From contig NC_045139.1 in the NCBI RefSeq assembly GCF_008831285.2, positions 30,760,206 through 30,824,205 of the forward strand: a stretch of DNA of 64,000 bases, in the 5' to 3' direction. Shown in pieces: positions 20,480-33,074 of the stretch (within the stretch, counting starts at the first letter, position 1; each line of letters begins with the position of its first letter). Under the pieces are notes generated by a model that was not told the DNA's origin, ran no database searches, and saw only the letters and a program-made list of their open reading frames with translations. The DNA is from Nymphaea colorata (lineage: Eukaryota > Streptophyta > Magnoliopsida > Nymphaeales > Nymphaeaceae). The position numbers were made by a program, and so were the translations under genes.

Positions 20480-21080
20480 GGCTGCCGATCGATCACTAAC
20501 CCCCTCAACAAACCACAAAAGAAAAAAAAAATTGAAAAAACAGAACACGGTTTGTATTCGAATTTGCTAATGGATTTCTTCCTTGCTCCCTCCGCCTGTT
20601 GCCCTTCTCTCCTCCTCCATCTACAGAGGAATGTGGTGGTGATGGTGGTGGTGGTGGAGGAAGGACGAAGGCGAAGAGGAAGGGAAGGGCGGAGAGAGAG
20701 ACAAGAGGGGGGCCCCTGCTTTTTCCCCCCACCCCCTGACCGGTCAAAGTCAAAGGCCTCATTCGGGTCGAGAAATTGCTATTTTAATTCGCAGGAGAAA
20801 TTCCGCCACAATCACGCGATGCCCTTTCCTTTCCCCTTCAACCGGTGACAGCCTCGTCCGTCCATCTCGTTCATCGGACGGCGATCGTGAGTTCGTGCGG
20901 GCCCCACCGCTCCCCAAAGGTCGTGCTGTCTTCTGCTCATACGGGCGTTCCCTACCGTCGCTTTCGCGTTACCAAATGGCCCACGCTTTTCCACAAATAT
21001 TACGCAGATGGGACCCGGAGAATCGGAGATGAGAAAGAAAGCGGTTCGATACCTCTTTTTTTAATTTAAGTGACACATCC
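20480..21080 (-). promoter_or_regulatory. Leader and promoter region of the GSK3-like gene
   Basis: Upstream of the minus-strand ATG lies a tract that is GA/GGT-rich on the plus strand (20630-20710), so CT-rich on the transcript strand, typical of plant leaders. GC content rises between 20830 and 20960 relative to flanking DNA. No single promoter element is certain. Confidence 0.4.
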
Positions 21081-21099
21081 AAAACGTAGTTTTTAGATA

Positions 21100-21345
21100 A
21101 CCTAAAGGGACCAGGTTTTTAACTCTTTTTTACAAAATCACGTTTTGTCAAAATTGGGTTTTCTTCAAACCTAGTTTTGCTTGCACCCAAACACTCCAAA
21201 AACCAAGTTTTGGATGTAAAACCAAGTTTTACATCCAAAACCTGGTTTTGAAGTGTCACCCAAACACCACATAAAACTTGGTTAAAACCCGGTTTTGTAA
21301 TGATTTTTTGAAAATCTAGTTTGTATATTTGGATGTCGGCATCCG
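21100..21345. mobile_element. Foldback-type element with central 20-bp hairpin
   Basis: The sequence is built from AAACCAAGTTTTG/CAAAACCTGGTTTT words. A near-perfect hairpin occupies 21203-21245 (arms 21203-21222 and 21226-21245, one mismatch, 3-base loop). CACCCAAACAC occurs on both sides, at about 21185 and 21261. It shares vocabulary with the element at 5876-6098. Borders are approximate. Confidence 0.55.
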
Positions 21346-21463
21346 TATGTATTCCGATCTGTGGGGCCCACACTCCTTTGACTACAGTTATTTAGCAGTT
21401 GCTCATGTATCAAAAAATATAAAAGAAAATTTTTAAACTGTCACTTTGGGATTAGACACGATG

Positions 21464-21585
21464 GCGGGGCCACGTGGTGACTGATGCGGGCAATTGCCTA
21501 CACTAGTGTCTTAAAATTTATTTATTTTAAATGGGTATCTTTAAACATTTAACCTTACACACATAAGACATAAGTGCCCCACCAG
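21464..21585. mobile_element. Remnant of hAT-like MITE with GGGCAATTGCC motif
   Basis: The order GGCGGGGCCACGTGGTG, GCGGGCAATTGCCTACAC, AAATTTATTTATTTTAAA, GTGCCCCACCAG matches, in the same order, the reverse complement of the intact element at 32613-32784 (GGCGGAGCCACATGGTGG, GTGGGCAGTTGCCTACAC, GTGCCCC). The far end is lost. Confidence 0.5.
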
Positions 21586-22436
21586 ATATAACTATTGTTA
21601 AATGACTACTCTGCAGGCAATTTTTCTGGCTCTGCCAATTCAGATCATGTTCATTATCAAGAAACCAGATGATGTTAAGGACTCGGATCGAGTAATTAGC
21701 AACTATGTTAGATCCGAACAAAATTCCGACTCTAATATCTTTTGGGGTCTTGCCAACTAAATGAAGTTTAGTACTCGTTTAAATTTCAACAAGTAGCCAA
21801 CAAGTATAGAGTAACTGTTGGATCAGAGAAGAGTCAGGCCTATAGTTCGATTCTTGTTAACAATATGTATAAGTCATAACCATAGAAGACTGTACCGGAT
21901 GAGACCTGAGAGGGGCCCGATATCGAGATAAACCTATAAGTCAAATTATAAGATCTGCGACAATACATCGCATGCTTAAGTTACTGAACATATATAATAT
22001 TCTTTTGACCACAAAAACATGGGAATATTCCAAAAACTATGTCATTTTTTAATGCAGTAAATTTATAAGTCAAATTACAGATAAGTGGGGAGACAACAAG
22101 GCTAATCCTTTCAAGCAAAGCTACTTAAAATTCACTATATTTAATCAATAAGGTATTGTGGATGCAAGATTCAATGGGAGGCAACACTGTTGTTTCTCTT
22201 TGTTTTCTTTTACTGTTTATTTTCAATGTTGCTCCGACTAGTTTTCTGACGTTCGATTCACTCCATTAGGGCATGTCTGCCTACCTCAGATCTCATATAA
22301 TTTTGGATCTCAAATCCAAGCACATGAATCTCAAAATCTATAGATGTAAAGATGGGAAATTCTCCGTTCGGGTCCCGTAAACTGTGAATTTATGATTAGA
22401 CTCGGACCTCAAATCCCAAGCCATAAAACATTTCTT

Positions 22437-22640
22437 AAGGAGGTGTTTGATTACTCTGAATTTGAAATCCATGGGTTTGACTGGAAAGTTTTTGCTGCTG
22501 ATATGACAAAAGATCTATGATAAAATACATGGTTCATGAAACTTAAGACCTTAGGTCGAAGGGGTGAGTGTCTAATCTTAAATCCATGGATCTGAAATCC
22601 CGAGGAACTCAAAGCCGAGGCAATCGAATGCCCCCTTTGG
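22437..22640. mobile_element. MITE-like element with GTGTTTGATTAC ends
   Basis: The left end AAGGAGGTGTTTGATTAC pairs with the right end, whose complement is AAAGGGGGCATTCGATTGCC. The interior has GAAATCCATGG and TTAAATCCATGGATCT words shared with elements at 26361, 30479 and 33075. Confidence 0.5.
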
Positions 22641-24214
22641 TTGGCTTTGAATTTCTCGTGTCAATTCCAATGTGAACAATTTTGTCTAAAAATCCATCCA
22701 GCCGCGTCGGAATGGCTAAGGCTTTGTTGTTAGTGCCGTAGCCTCACAAAATTAGTTTAATATATATGTTAATGTTTTGATATATTTGATTGTTATACAT
22801 ATAAGTGTTCCAAAAAACTTATAGGTGTTAAATGAGTGCTTCTACTAAAAAAAAAAATTCCGACTCCACTGGTGTTTATTGTCAAAGTAACATTTCATTT
22901 AGCGTGGGCCTAAGTTATAACTACAGCATAAAAGATCTTGGTTCAAGGTCCTTATGCTCGAAACTTGGATAAATTATAAAAGGAATATAATTGATCTCAA
23001 ATCCTTGGATCTCATATTCTCTTCTTTTAGATGAAGGATGGTTTTTTTGGTTCTTTGAGGTAAGATCTAACATATGATTGACTCCAAGTATATTCTTAAA
23101 GCATAGTTGGATCGTTTGTCATCGGAAAAGAATTTCTAGATGGATGTTCGAATGCATTCGATATTCCATCCTTGATTGGCAAGCAGATCTTATGCAAACA
23201 TAAAACACGCGCCAACAATTGAATTCTTGAAGTTCTTCAACTTGAGAAGGTCTTTAAGTCCAACCCTATAACTCGGTAGATGAAGCTTACAATTAGAGTG
23301 ACAAACAATCGAGATCCAGAACCTCAGGTCCAAAACACCCACTATCAGATATTAAAATCCAAACTTCATTTCATGGTACCATACAATTAAACTTGTCCTT
23401 CCTCGGAATTCAGATCTGGTTTCGGATCCACCATGGATCTCAGAGGTTCGAGGCCTGAAAGGCACCCGAAGACCCATTAAGTCATGAACTCAGTTCCTGA
23501 AATCTAAAACAAGATCCCCACTTTCCATTAAGCGAATCGGTTTATATCGATTTTTCTTTTTTTATAATGGTAGGATGTTAACAACTCATTATCCGATGAA
23601 AATCCGAAGGTCTTCTGAGCTACATCGGGACTTCAGTAGGGTATAATACACTTGTCAACTAGAGTGTCGTGATCAAACCTTTAATTGCTAGCTGCAAATA
23701 TCTTAAGCACAAGATTTTATATATTTGGTCGAAAACCCACTAGAAAAATACTTTCAACAACGAGGGAACTATTTGACCAATAAAACTATGAGAGTTTCAT
23801 GCAGGAGCATAAAAGCACTAAGTCAAGTCATAATGGAATATCCTAGAGATATCCTAAACTTAAATGTCACACATTCATGAAATTTGAATTGTTTTATTTA
23901 TACAAGAGCGGATAACATTCCTTTTTGCATTTTAATCAATGCACAAGAACCTAGGTTCAAACTCCCTTACGACTTTTGTTTAAAGTTCACGTCGAGCATA
24001 TGCTCTTGCTTATTCCTAATTCTGGCGTTGAATCAATATTAATTTACGTCAATCGAAGACTTAAAGCAAACAGCGTTATGTGCCAAAGTGCCTAATTCTA
24101 TTACGAAAGATCATCAATGACTAAGAATCTGATGACTCACTAGTAACAAAGTCGACCTTTGATTATTCAATTCTCTACTTCTTCTCTGACCATTCAAATA
24201 AGAACCTAGCACTA

Positions 24215-24345
24215 GGGCTGCACCCCAGCGGACTAGAGCCCAAGCTTGGCCAACTCGAGCTCGAACTCAAGTCGAGCTCCTTATTGTAAGCTCGAGCTCG
24301 ACTCGACTACACAAAATCGAGTATGAACTCGACTCGTTTAACTCA
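24215..24345. repeat. GAGCTCGA-rich repeat fragment
   Basis: Contains repeated AACTCGAGCTCGA, AAGTCGAGCTC and GAGCTCGACTCGACT words, the vocabulary of the complete element at 37280-37795. It is a short fragment with no clear ends. Confidence 0.6.
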
Positions 24346-25329
24346 TTTAGGTGTCTCAGCATGTCCCGTTCTAGTTAACCTGAGACCCCTTTTTGTTTGG
24401 TTGACTGCAAAAAGTCAAGCCCGCATTGGAAAAATAAAAAAATGTAAGAACTGATTATAATCAAAAGACAGCCCCTTAAATGAAATTTTCCTTAATTTTC
24501 AAATGACAGGCTTCATTGAATTTAAAAGCCTTAGATATGCTTATGAAGAATAACATTACATTGATATAGACAATATCCACCAAACTCCGGTGCATTGTTG
24601 GACTTTCAGTTTGAATCAGATGGGGATGTCAATAAGATCGTATCGAATGGAACACAAATTTAAATCCAGTTAAAGGTTCAAATTTAAGGCATAACATCAC
24701 AAAATATTGGATTTAGATCCGAATTCGATTTAAATAAATATTTGAGTGATTAATAGTAAGAATTTTTTTTATACGTACATATATCCATACATTTTGAATA
24801 TCCCAGTAAAAGGATTGTCCCTTAATGCTACATTCAAAGACTACAATCACTAAAAACCACAACTGCAGACAATGAAATGCTCATGAATAGCAAAGAAATT
24901 TATTGATTCTACACTTCAGAACCATTAAGCAACCAAATCAGCCAGTTGGTAGGCTAACTTTTCGTCAGACTGCATGCACATGGAAGAGACGAATCCTGGG
25001 TCAAGTCAACCCATAAAATTCGAATTGAAAAACTTATAACTAAGTCTAGTGCTAATATGCATTTAGCATGTGTAATTTCTTTCCAATCGTACATAATACC
25101 AAGTTGATTTCATGTAAATCAAGATTATATATGGAACAAATATAATGGTGTGCTGATTTCTTATGTTAACGTCCGAAATAATATCATATATGTCCCCAAT
25201 GGTTTGGAGTGAGGGTTGGTAGGCAGCCAATTCTATTTCGAGTGTTAAGGATGTCGACCTCTTGTGCTGCAAAAAGGATGTTAGATGGGAGCTTCGGCTC
25301 TGTATTGGGCAGTAGGTATCTCCTGCTCA

Positions 25330-25531
25330 CAGGGGCAGAGCCAGGATTTTCTGTAAGGGCAGGCCAAATGGGGACTAGGTTTTGTGGATTGGATTTGGGT
25401 AGGGCCAAACTGAACTTATATTCAAAAAATACATTAAGACAAAAAAAAATTCAATTTTTACACTAGATTTTTTTTTTTTTTTTTAATTTGGTTGAGGTGG
25501 GGCCATGGCCTAGGCTTTCCCCCCCCCCCCC
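25330..25531. mobile_element. hAT-like MITE copy, left end intact, right end degraded
   Basis: It starts CAGGGGCAGAGCCAGGATTT and has the family interior (GGGCCAAACTGAACTTAT, AAAAAATACATT, GGGGCCATGGCCTAGGC). It ends in a C-run instead of the expected inverted GGCTCTGCCCCTG. The same interior occurs in the copies at 51909 and 52146. Confidence 0.6.
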
Positions 25532-26360
25532 AACTAAGAATAAGTAAAAGTAATGCATGCACAGTTATAATTCACCATGAGCTTGCAAGATGTTAAAGAA
25601 TGAAACCAACTAGGTGCAATAGCCAGTATAGACATGAATGCCTTAAAACTTGATGGTCCGTAGCGTTTATAGAAAAGGGAAAAATCTATAATTAAGGGTC
25701 ACATTTTATCAACTTTGGACGTAATTATCAAAAAATTAATGCTTGAAAAGCTTACAAAATTGCAGATAACTGCCCAAGTTTACAAAAAAGAAAAATCACA
25801 AGAATATATTTCACGAACTGAAACTCCGAAAGCATTAGAATATATCTAAAAAAGCATTTTACTCGTAATACTTAAGTTGCGAGTTGTTCATAATCCACAC
25901 TTTTTTTGGGGTCAGTTTGTTCATGATTTCGCCTTTCTTTTACGTATGATTATGAAGATAAATGAGAGGAAGCTGACAGTGCGAGAGATAAGTAATTGTT
26001 GAACAATTATATATAGCTAATTTTGTTCGCCCTATTCTTGCTATTAGTAAAGGTGTTTCACTCAACTCTTAGCTCCCAACCAGCCTTGAAAATCTAAAAT
26101 GAACCAGAAAAGTAGTTTATAAGTAAGCAACTTATCAGAATGTGCAGAATTGCAGTTAGGTTAATTATCGATATGTAAGGCAAATTTTAGTTCTACTTTT
26201 TTTATTATTTTGGTATGTTTTTATTAATGGTTTCTAACGTTAACAATATAAATATTTTTTTGTTGACTAAAATAATAATCAAGATCCTCAGGAATATATA
26301 TATAACAAAAAAGTTGGACAGGAGTTGAACAATTCAGCTTGTGATCAGGAACGGGGCTTT

Positions 26361-26580
26361 AGGTTGTGTTTGTTTCACCGTGGATCTCCGATCTACAGTG
26401 ATCTGAGATCCTTCAATCTCAGATACATGAATTTATGAACAGACCACCATGCATCCGACCTTAAATCTGTGGTTTTTAACATGTTAAATTAATGCTACAG
26501 TGATCTTCAGTTTGATTTCTCAAAACACATCCTTTTATGCAGCATCAGATTTTATATCTGAAGCTATCAAATGCAATCTT
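26361..26580. mobile_element. MITE-like element with AGATCTCAGATC words
   Basis: The left end AGGTTGTGTTTGTTTCACC pairs partly with the right end AGCTATCAAATGCAATCT. The interior (CAGTGATCTGAGATCC, CATGAATTTATG, GCAGCATCAGATTTTATATC) aligns in order with 33075-33282. Confidence 0.5.
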
Positions 26581-27349
26581 AAGAAGTTTTGATAAAGTTT
26601 TTTTTTCTAAAGAATTTTCTGCGACGAAGCTCAATACATTAAGAAATAAAAAAACTAAAAATTAGAAAAAGTAAATGAGAAACTAATAAAAAGTGAAAAA
26701 ATCATCAAAAAACAAGAAAATTTTGTGAGATATTTGCTTTTGCCGAGATTTTCAAAATCTCACGAGATTTTCAAAAATACATTCTGGAAATAATTATTCA
26801 AAATGTTGAAGAGCTTGATTACGATGCCTTAGTATTTAGTTTATGAATACATTTAATTGCTTAGGATATCATATTGTATGCAACCATCGATAGTAGGAAT
26901 TTGAGTTCCAAGGACCTTAGATCTCAGGATCTCAATTCATGATTTAAAACATTCATTTGAACTTGATGGATCTATGGGGCGCCTTCCAATTCTTGGGCCT
27001 GAGATCCATGGTGCATCAAAAACCAACATTTGAATTCCGAGGTTGGCCAAGTTTCTAAGGTACCATGAAATCTAGATTGGAAAGATGTAGAGATCCCAAA
27101 GATTTGAGATCAATTCCATTATGATTATGGATACAACTACCCAAGTTTCAAATACAAGGACCTTAAATTCAGATCCTTTGGGTTTCAGAAACTGAGGAAC
27201 TCAAATGAACTCTGAAATTTGAATTGAAGTAGGAAGAAAATGATAGAGGAAAAAAAAAAATCATCAAACAAGCTTCATACAAAGTGGGATAATCCCCTCG
27301 TTTAGAAGAAAATAGGGTGACAAATCTTGCTGTAAAGTTCCTGTTTGAG

Positions 27350-27610
27350 GAGCTGAACAGTTGAGGAAAACACACTTACTAAGAACATGGGGCGAATTCT
27401 GATCAATAATTCATTTGGGCAGGCCAAACACAGCTCATATTTGTCATAAGCTTCGAGCTTGTTCAAGTTATATATGCACATGGTTTCTTAAGATTTTGTT
27501 TAATTATGAGTAGTTCGACCAATATATTGAGCTGAACTGAAACTCGAGCGATGATCATAAACTTAACTTCAGCTCGAAATCATTTGTTCATGAGTTTATC
27601 AATTCAGTAA
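27350..27610. repeat. Dispersed repeat, copy 1 (partner 38365-38620)
   Basis: Shares with the second copy, in order: GAGCTGA.CAGTTGAGG, TAAGAACA.GGGGCGAAT, TTCATTTGGG, CACATGGTTT, AATTATGAGTAGTTCGA, CAATATATTGAGCTGA, CTCGAGCGATGATCATAAA, AACTTCAGC.CGAAATCAT. Same orientation, about 11 kb apart. No reading frame is conserved. Confidence 0.75.
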
Positions 27611-29429
27611 TGCTTTTTGAACAAACAATTGATACAGGCCCAAACACAGCCCAGGATGGTTCATTATATACGAACCAAGTTGAACCAGTCTAATTCACAA
27701 ATTTGAAGCTTAAACTAGAAACCTTATGTTGCAAAATTTCCATTTTATGTATTAGCATTTGGTAGTACCTAGGAAACAGATATCAATGAAAAGAACAACG
27801 TATATCACCAAGCAAGTAGATGTATTACAATGGAGTTTGGTTGCCTGTTCATGAACTTTTACGAGTATTCAGTTTAGGCCCATATGAAACAATTCGAGTG
27901 CATGAGCACGTGAGACGTTCATTTTCCGGCGACAAGATCGAGTCTTCATCTTTCACCTCACTGTTTTATGAGATCACGTAACTCTTTAGACGATAACAAA
28001 TTGAATCCAATGCCCACTTGTTGAAACATGAGGATAGACATGAGAATCCAACTCATGAATCTGAACCCAACATGGCCACTGTCCAGACCGTTGGCCAGAG
28101 AAAGCAGCTACCCACCGCTGTAGAAAAGTGCTTTCAACCATTGGGCTACCGGCGGAGCTAAAGCTGCAAGTCGTTGGCTGGGCCATGCCGGCCCATGCAA
28201 ACCGGAGGCCATCAGTATGTAAGTTGAAGAATGGCAGGTGCGATACCCCGACACACCAAAATCAGGCCTTATACTCTCTGAGGGATAAGGAGTTGGGTGA
28301 AAGCTTTGCCGCTCCTCTACTTGGCATCGTCCATGGGCCAAATTCTACCGTCGGCCCATGCTACTGGGGCGAGGTAAGGCTGGGGTGGCTGGGGTTGCCA
28401 TAGACAACCTCCCATTGGCCTAGTACGGATTGTCACTGACTCGACCACATGGCATGGCTAGAAAATGAGAAGGGCACTTCAGCAAGCGAGAAGCCCAGGA
28501 AATGAGAAGGATGTTTCATTTTTCAAACTATAATTGCTTCTACCTGTAATTGAACCAGGCCTGTAAGGTCAACGTCGTGTTTGGGTAAGAAAACTTCAAG
28601 GACCTTTTCTATCTCAAGCTAATCAATGTGCACTTCTTGGAAATCAGTGAATATACGAAGCAATACATAATGTTGAAGTAGGTAAAATGTGTTGAAAAAC
28701 ATTACATTGCTATAGCTGGTATATATGACCTGCTAACGAGATGATGGAGCCTTCATTAGAAATCACCGAATATTCTTGGATTTGTTCGGATCCAAATATT
28801 TTACTTTTCAATAATTTTTTCAGACCGGTATATTGTATCCGAACAGTGGATCGATCCATATGATTCATTACAAACTTTTTTTTTTTTGTTTGGAATACCT
28901 TTTTTGGGTAAGCAACAGGAATATTTCATCCTACTGCCTAAGAAAAGAGCCGAAGCACCCTTTCACTCCGAGGTATAGGGTTTGTTCTTCAAAATGCTTT
29001 CATGCAACTTAATTTTTAGAGGTACCAACAACTTAGCACTCCATAGTATGTCAAAGTAGCCATGGACCTCGGGGGGAATGTAGGTAAGTGGGGAAGCTTC
29101 GGCCTTTCACTCAATGAGACTAACCTCCCAAATCTGACTTGAGATAGACTAGTTCATTTAACGAGTTGACTTCAGGCCTAAACTTGAACTCAGTTACTTA
29201 ATTGGTCATCTGAGCTCAAGCCATGAGAGCTCAGCTCATTTAAGTTTAATTAAGCATGTTTTGAAAGTAAATGCAATGTTGTTTGCACAAAGAGTTTCTG
29301 ATTCACCAGGTGCAGTTGTTTGTTCAAAACCTTTATACACACACATATATGTATATACAGATCAGCTAAGCTGAAGCAAATAGCTGGCTCAAGAGAGCTT
29401 GCTCCGACCAAACTCAAGTTGGGCCTGCT

Positions 29430-29507
29430 AGGACTCGAGCCAACTCCAACTCGGCTGGTCAACAACCCAGGACTCGAGCCAACTCCAACTCAGCTCGTCA
29501 GCAGCCC
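29430..29507. repeat. 39-bp tandem duplication
   Basis: AGGACTCGAGCCAACTCCAA plus CTCGGCTGGTCAACAACCC occurs at 29430 and 29469; the second copy has a few changes (CTCAGCTCGTCAGCAGCCC). Confidence 0.9.
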
Positions 29508-29968
29508 TAGCCACGTGGGTTTCCTTTCTCGAATAGAGGCCCGAATACGGGGGCCCACGTAGATCTGACCTGGATTTTCTTGTCCGAAGCCCGTTTGTTG
29601 CAATCAAACACCTCACATATAAGCCAAGAGAGACGTACTCCAAGCCTCTAGGGTGCACCATGGGCTTACCTCCTTCGCCCGTAATTGTGACAATGGATGT
29701 ACCATGTATAGACAAGCTGAAAGCTTGTCATTGTCCTTTTTCTCTTCTTGCTTTGGTCCCTTCTTTCTTTGGGCAAAAGACTTTCTGAGTCCTAGCGCTG
29801 GCAGGGCATGGCCCAAGGAGGTAAACCCTAAGTGGGTCCAGACAACAACCCCTCACAAGAAAACTGCAAAACGACAGGGTTTAGGACTCAATCTGCAACT
29901 CATGTTTGCACACGAACAATCACTTGAAGCCGCTGTGGTCGGAAATCCACTTTCTAACCTTTTATGCA

Positions 29969-30055
29969 GTGGACAATTCACATGTGGGCAATTGCCCACA
30001 CAAACGCATATAAGTTGGTTTCTTAGACATGGGTGCCCCCACAGTATTTTACTGG
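29969..30055. mobile_element. Remnant of hAT-like MITE with perfect GGGCAATTGCCC palindrome
   Basis: TGTGGGCAATTGCCCACA at 29983-30000 is a perfect 18-bp palindrome. GGGTGCCCCCACAG follows near 30030, the same order as in the 32613 and 21464 copies. The ends are lost. Confidence 0.45.
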
Positions 30056-30238
30056 TGTGTTTTAAAGGGTTTATAATCTTTGGAAAGGCTTAAATTTGGA
30101 TTACACATCCCCCTTTTTTCTTCTTTCTCTTTTGTATGTTTCGTTTTTATATTTTGTTTGTACAGTTTGTTCTTGTATTTAGGAGACTTTTTGTCCCCAA
30201 ATTTTGTTACCTATTTCCATTTTATTGGCTCTCTCTTT

Positions 30239-30260
30239 TATATATATATATATATATATA
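30239..30260. repeat. TA microsatellite
   Basis: About 22 bases of TA repeat. Confidence 0.9.
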
Positions 30261-30478
30261 GCTCTGAGTTCACGCATGCATCCCTACCAAGTCCATGAAC
30301 GCCATATATTATTTCACACTTACATAAGTTTGGCCAGTTGTTACACATGAGGTCGATTTTTTACATATTTCATGATGACAATTTATTAGCTTGCTTGTGT
30401 TTGCTTCTCTGGTTATTAGGAAAGAGTCTGAAAAGCTGCAGATTTGGAGTATCCAATTCTTTTACCTCCTTGGCTTTG

Positions 30479-30726
30479 AGGGAGTGTTTGATAGCCTAGG
30501 ATCTGATATCTGAAGCTGAAGTGAAATCCCTTCTTTGTGGGACGCACATAGTAAACAAACACCAGATTTTACTGTTATATATAAGAAAAACTTTGAAATC
30601 TTATATGGCCAAATCTTCAAATTTGAAGTCTGGCAGGAACGAGGGTCTGACTTCAAATCCTCGTTTGAGCCCTTTAATATCTCAAATCACTTTAGGTCTC
30701 GGATCTGAATTAAACAAACGCCCCTT
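30479..30726. mobile_element. MITE-like element with GTGTTTGATAGC ends
   Basis: The left end GGAGTGTTTGATAGCC pairs with the right end AATTAAACAAACGCCCC. Subterminal GGATCTGATATCTGAAG and TCTCGGATCTGAATT resemble the other members of this family in the window. Confidence 0.55.
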
Positions 30727-32612
30727 AAAAGCTTTTTGTTGAAAGTTTAGTGATAAGGTAAAGTTTTGTTGGTGCTTCTGTTTTCACTTAGGTGGTAGAA
30801 ATAATCCTCCTGCCCACCAGACTGCCCACCCGAAACCAAAGCTTTGTTGGTTGTGGGTTTTTTTTTCCCTTGAAAGCTCCAATTGAAAGCAAACTTTTCC
30901 ATGCATATTGTGGTGGAAACATTTCAAACAAAAGTAGCTGGAACTTTTATCTCTGACATTTTTTTCCCTCGCCGCGCTGTATCAATTCCCCTAACAAAAG
31001 GAATCACTTGGGCCCATCATCCGTTGAAAGTGTGAAAAATCATGGAGCTGTCGTATCTGTCGCAAACATGAAGTTCGCAATTAGAATGATACAAAAGATC
31101 AAAAGTTACATCGTCTTTTGTTGGATCATAAATCCCCAAAATCGCGATTTGTTTGTCCAACCCTTGACTCAACCATAACAGACGCTGAATAATTGGAGAA
31201 TCACTTGCTGCAAAAATGTTTGCGAAATGGCCCTTGCCTTTGTAGTGTTTTTGCAATTTAATGACCATTTTTGGTGACCTTTGCCGAATGCTAGTTCAAC
31301 CGCTCGACCTTTTCAAAAGAGAGGCCAGTATTAAACCCTTGTAAAGTTTTGGCAGAACCCTTCCAAGCAGTTTTATTCTGTTTCAATCGACCAATTTGAA
31401 TCGAATCAATTGAATCAATCTTTACACGATACAATCCAAATGTCAACTTTAAACTAAATATATTAAGATTTTTAATTATTTTATGTATGATTTTCATTTA
31501 TTTTTTACTAATCACAATCGATTCTGTTGTTAAAAGGGAATGGAAGGAGTGTTGACATCTTGGGGCTTGATAAAAGTGGCAAATAATTTAACAAAATGAC
31601 AGCCTTTGTAAGTCCAAAACATAATTTATGCAAGAAGGTGTTTTTGCATCGAAAATATAATAGTTGAATCTCAAATCCTTATATAATTTTTAAACTCGTG
31701 TTCAAGATTATGAGAATCATTAAACATCATACTTTGTAAAAAATGAAACCTTTTATACAATGAGATCTATGCAAGAAAAAACCTGTCATTTGTTGATCAT
31801 TATGTTATTGGACATAATTTGTTTTATGGAAAACTATGAATTTGACTGTGAAGTTCCAAACAACCAGACATTTTTTCTTTTTTTGGAGAAAAAAGATTAT
31901 GATAAGCCTGCTGGAATTTACAGTTAAGTATCTTAACTTTCTCGTTGCATATTCTCACTTGCATTTAATATATCAATCTTATATATTATGGTACCTAATA
32001 TCTGACACATTTATACATGGCAGGCTCTATTAATACTAGGAAGTAATAAATAATGTCCAAATGGTTTCGAAAGTACCGCCATGATATAAATTTTTCAGCC
32101 CTAGATTCGATCTGAGCAACAGCAAATTTAACTTAACTAGCACTCCGTGCAACTTGCTAGCCTTGAGTGCTCTTTTATATGTAATAAATTGGATTCTAGA
32201 TGGACCCAGATTCAGATGCAAAATTGTTTATGAAACCACATTCAATTTTTAATTGAAACCACAAAATTGTTTATGGAATTGTATCACATAATTCGGACCA
32301 TTGAGAACTACAGCTTCTTTATTATAAGCCTAATCAGTTAATTACGATAATCTCACTAATGCCGTCGCAGCGTTTTAGAATTTATAGTTTTTGACGTACC
32401 CATAACAGATTGTTACCATCCAACGAATACTTTGTTACATGGTTTTATGAATCTACCCAAGTTTTGTCGCAGTTTTGCTGAGCAAACATAATTATACCGA
32501 GATTTCTGAAACAAGATCATGATATTCTTGAACAATGTGTTGTAAATAATACATGTTATAGAACACATTGTTCTTAACATGTACCCTTTTAAGGATGGAT
32601 AAATCACTTGAT

Positions 32613-32784
32613 CTATTAGCGGAGCCAGAAATTTTGGCTGGTGGGGGCACGAGTTCAATAGCGGTAAGGGGCACCTGTATATATAAACAACCAAATATAT
32701 GAAATTATTAACATAAAAATAAGTAAAGTTTGTGAGGTTGGTGTAGGCAACTGCCCACACTACCACCATGTGGCTCCGCCACTG
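32613..32784. mobile_element. hAT-like MITE with direct-repeat flanks
   Basis: A 172-bp element with inverted ends: the left has TAGCGGAGCCAGAAA and the right is the complement of CAGTGGCGGAGCCACATGG. It is flanked directly by ACTTGAT at 32606-32612 and ACTTGAT at 32785-32791. The left flank is read before CTATTAG. A hAT-like origin is inferred from the 7-8 bp duplication and CAG..GCGGAGCC ends; it has no coding capacity. Confidence 0.8.
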
Positions 32785-33074
32785 ACTTGATACTTGATTT
32801 TATTGATTTTATTTGTAAAACCTTTCCAAGAACTGCGGCCAACTTTGTTGAAGTTTTTCAGATTGTTGGGATTTGAACTCACGACAACTCGTTCATCGAC
32901 TAATACTGATAGATTAGGTTCGCGAGATCCCATCGAAAGCACCAACAACTATGCCTCGTGGTTAAATCATGATGGAAAAGATCTGGCCAGTGAAATAAGA
33001 GAGAAAATCTAAAGTAGAGGGCCTCGCCCTCAGCAGGTTTTTACTGGAAAAAGAGAGAAAATCACATTGTATAG

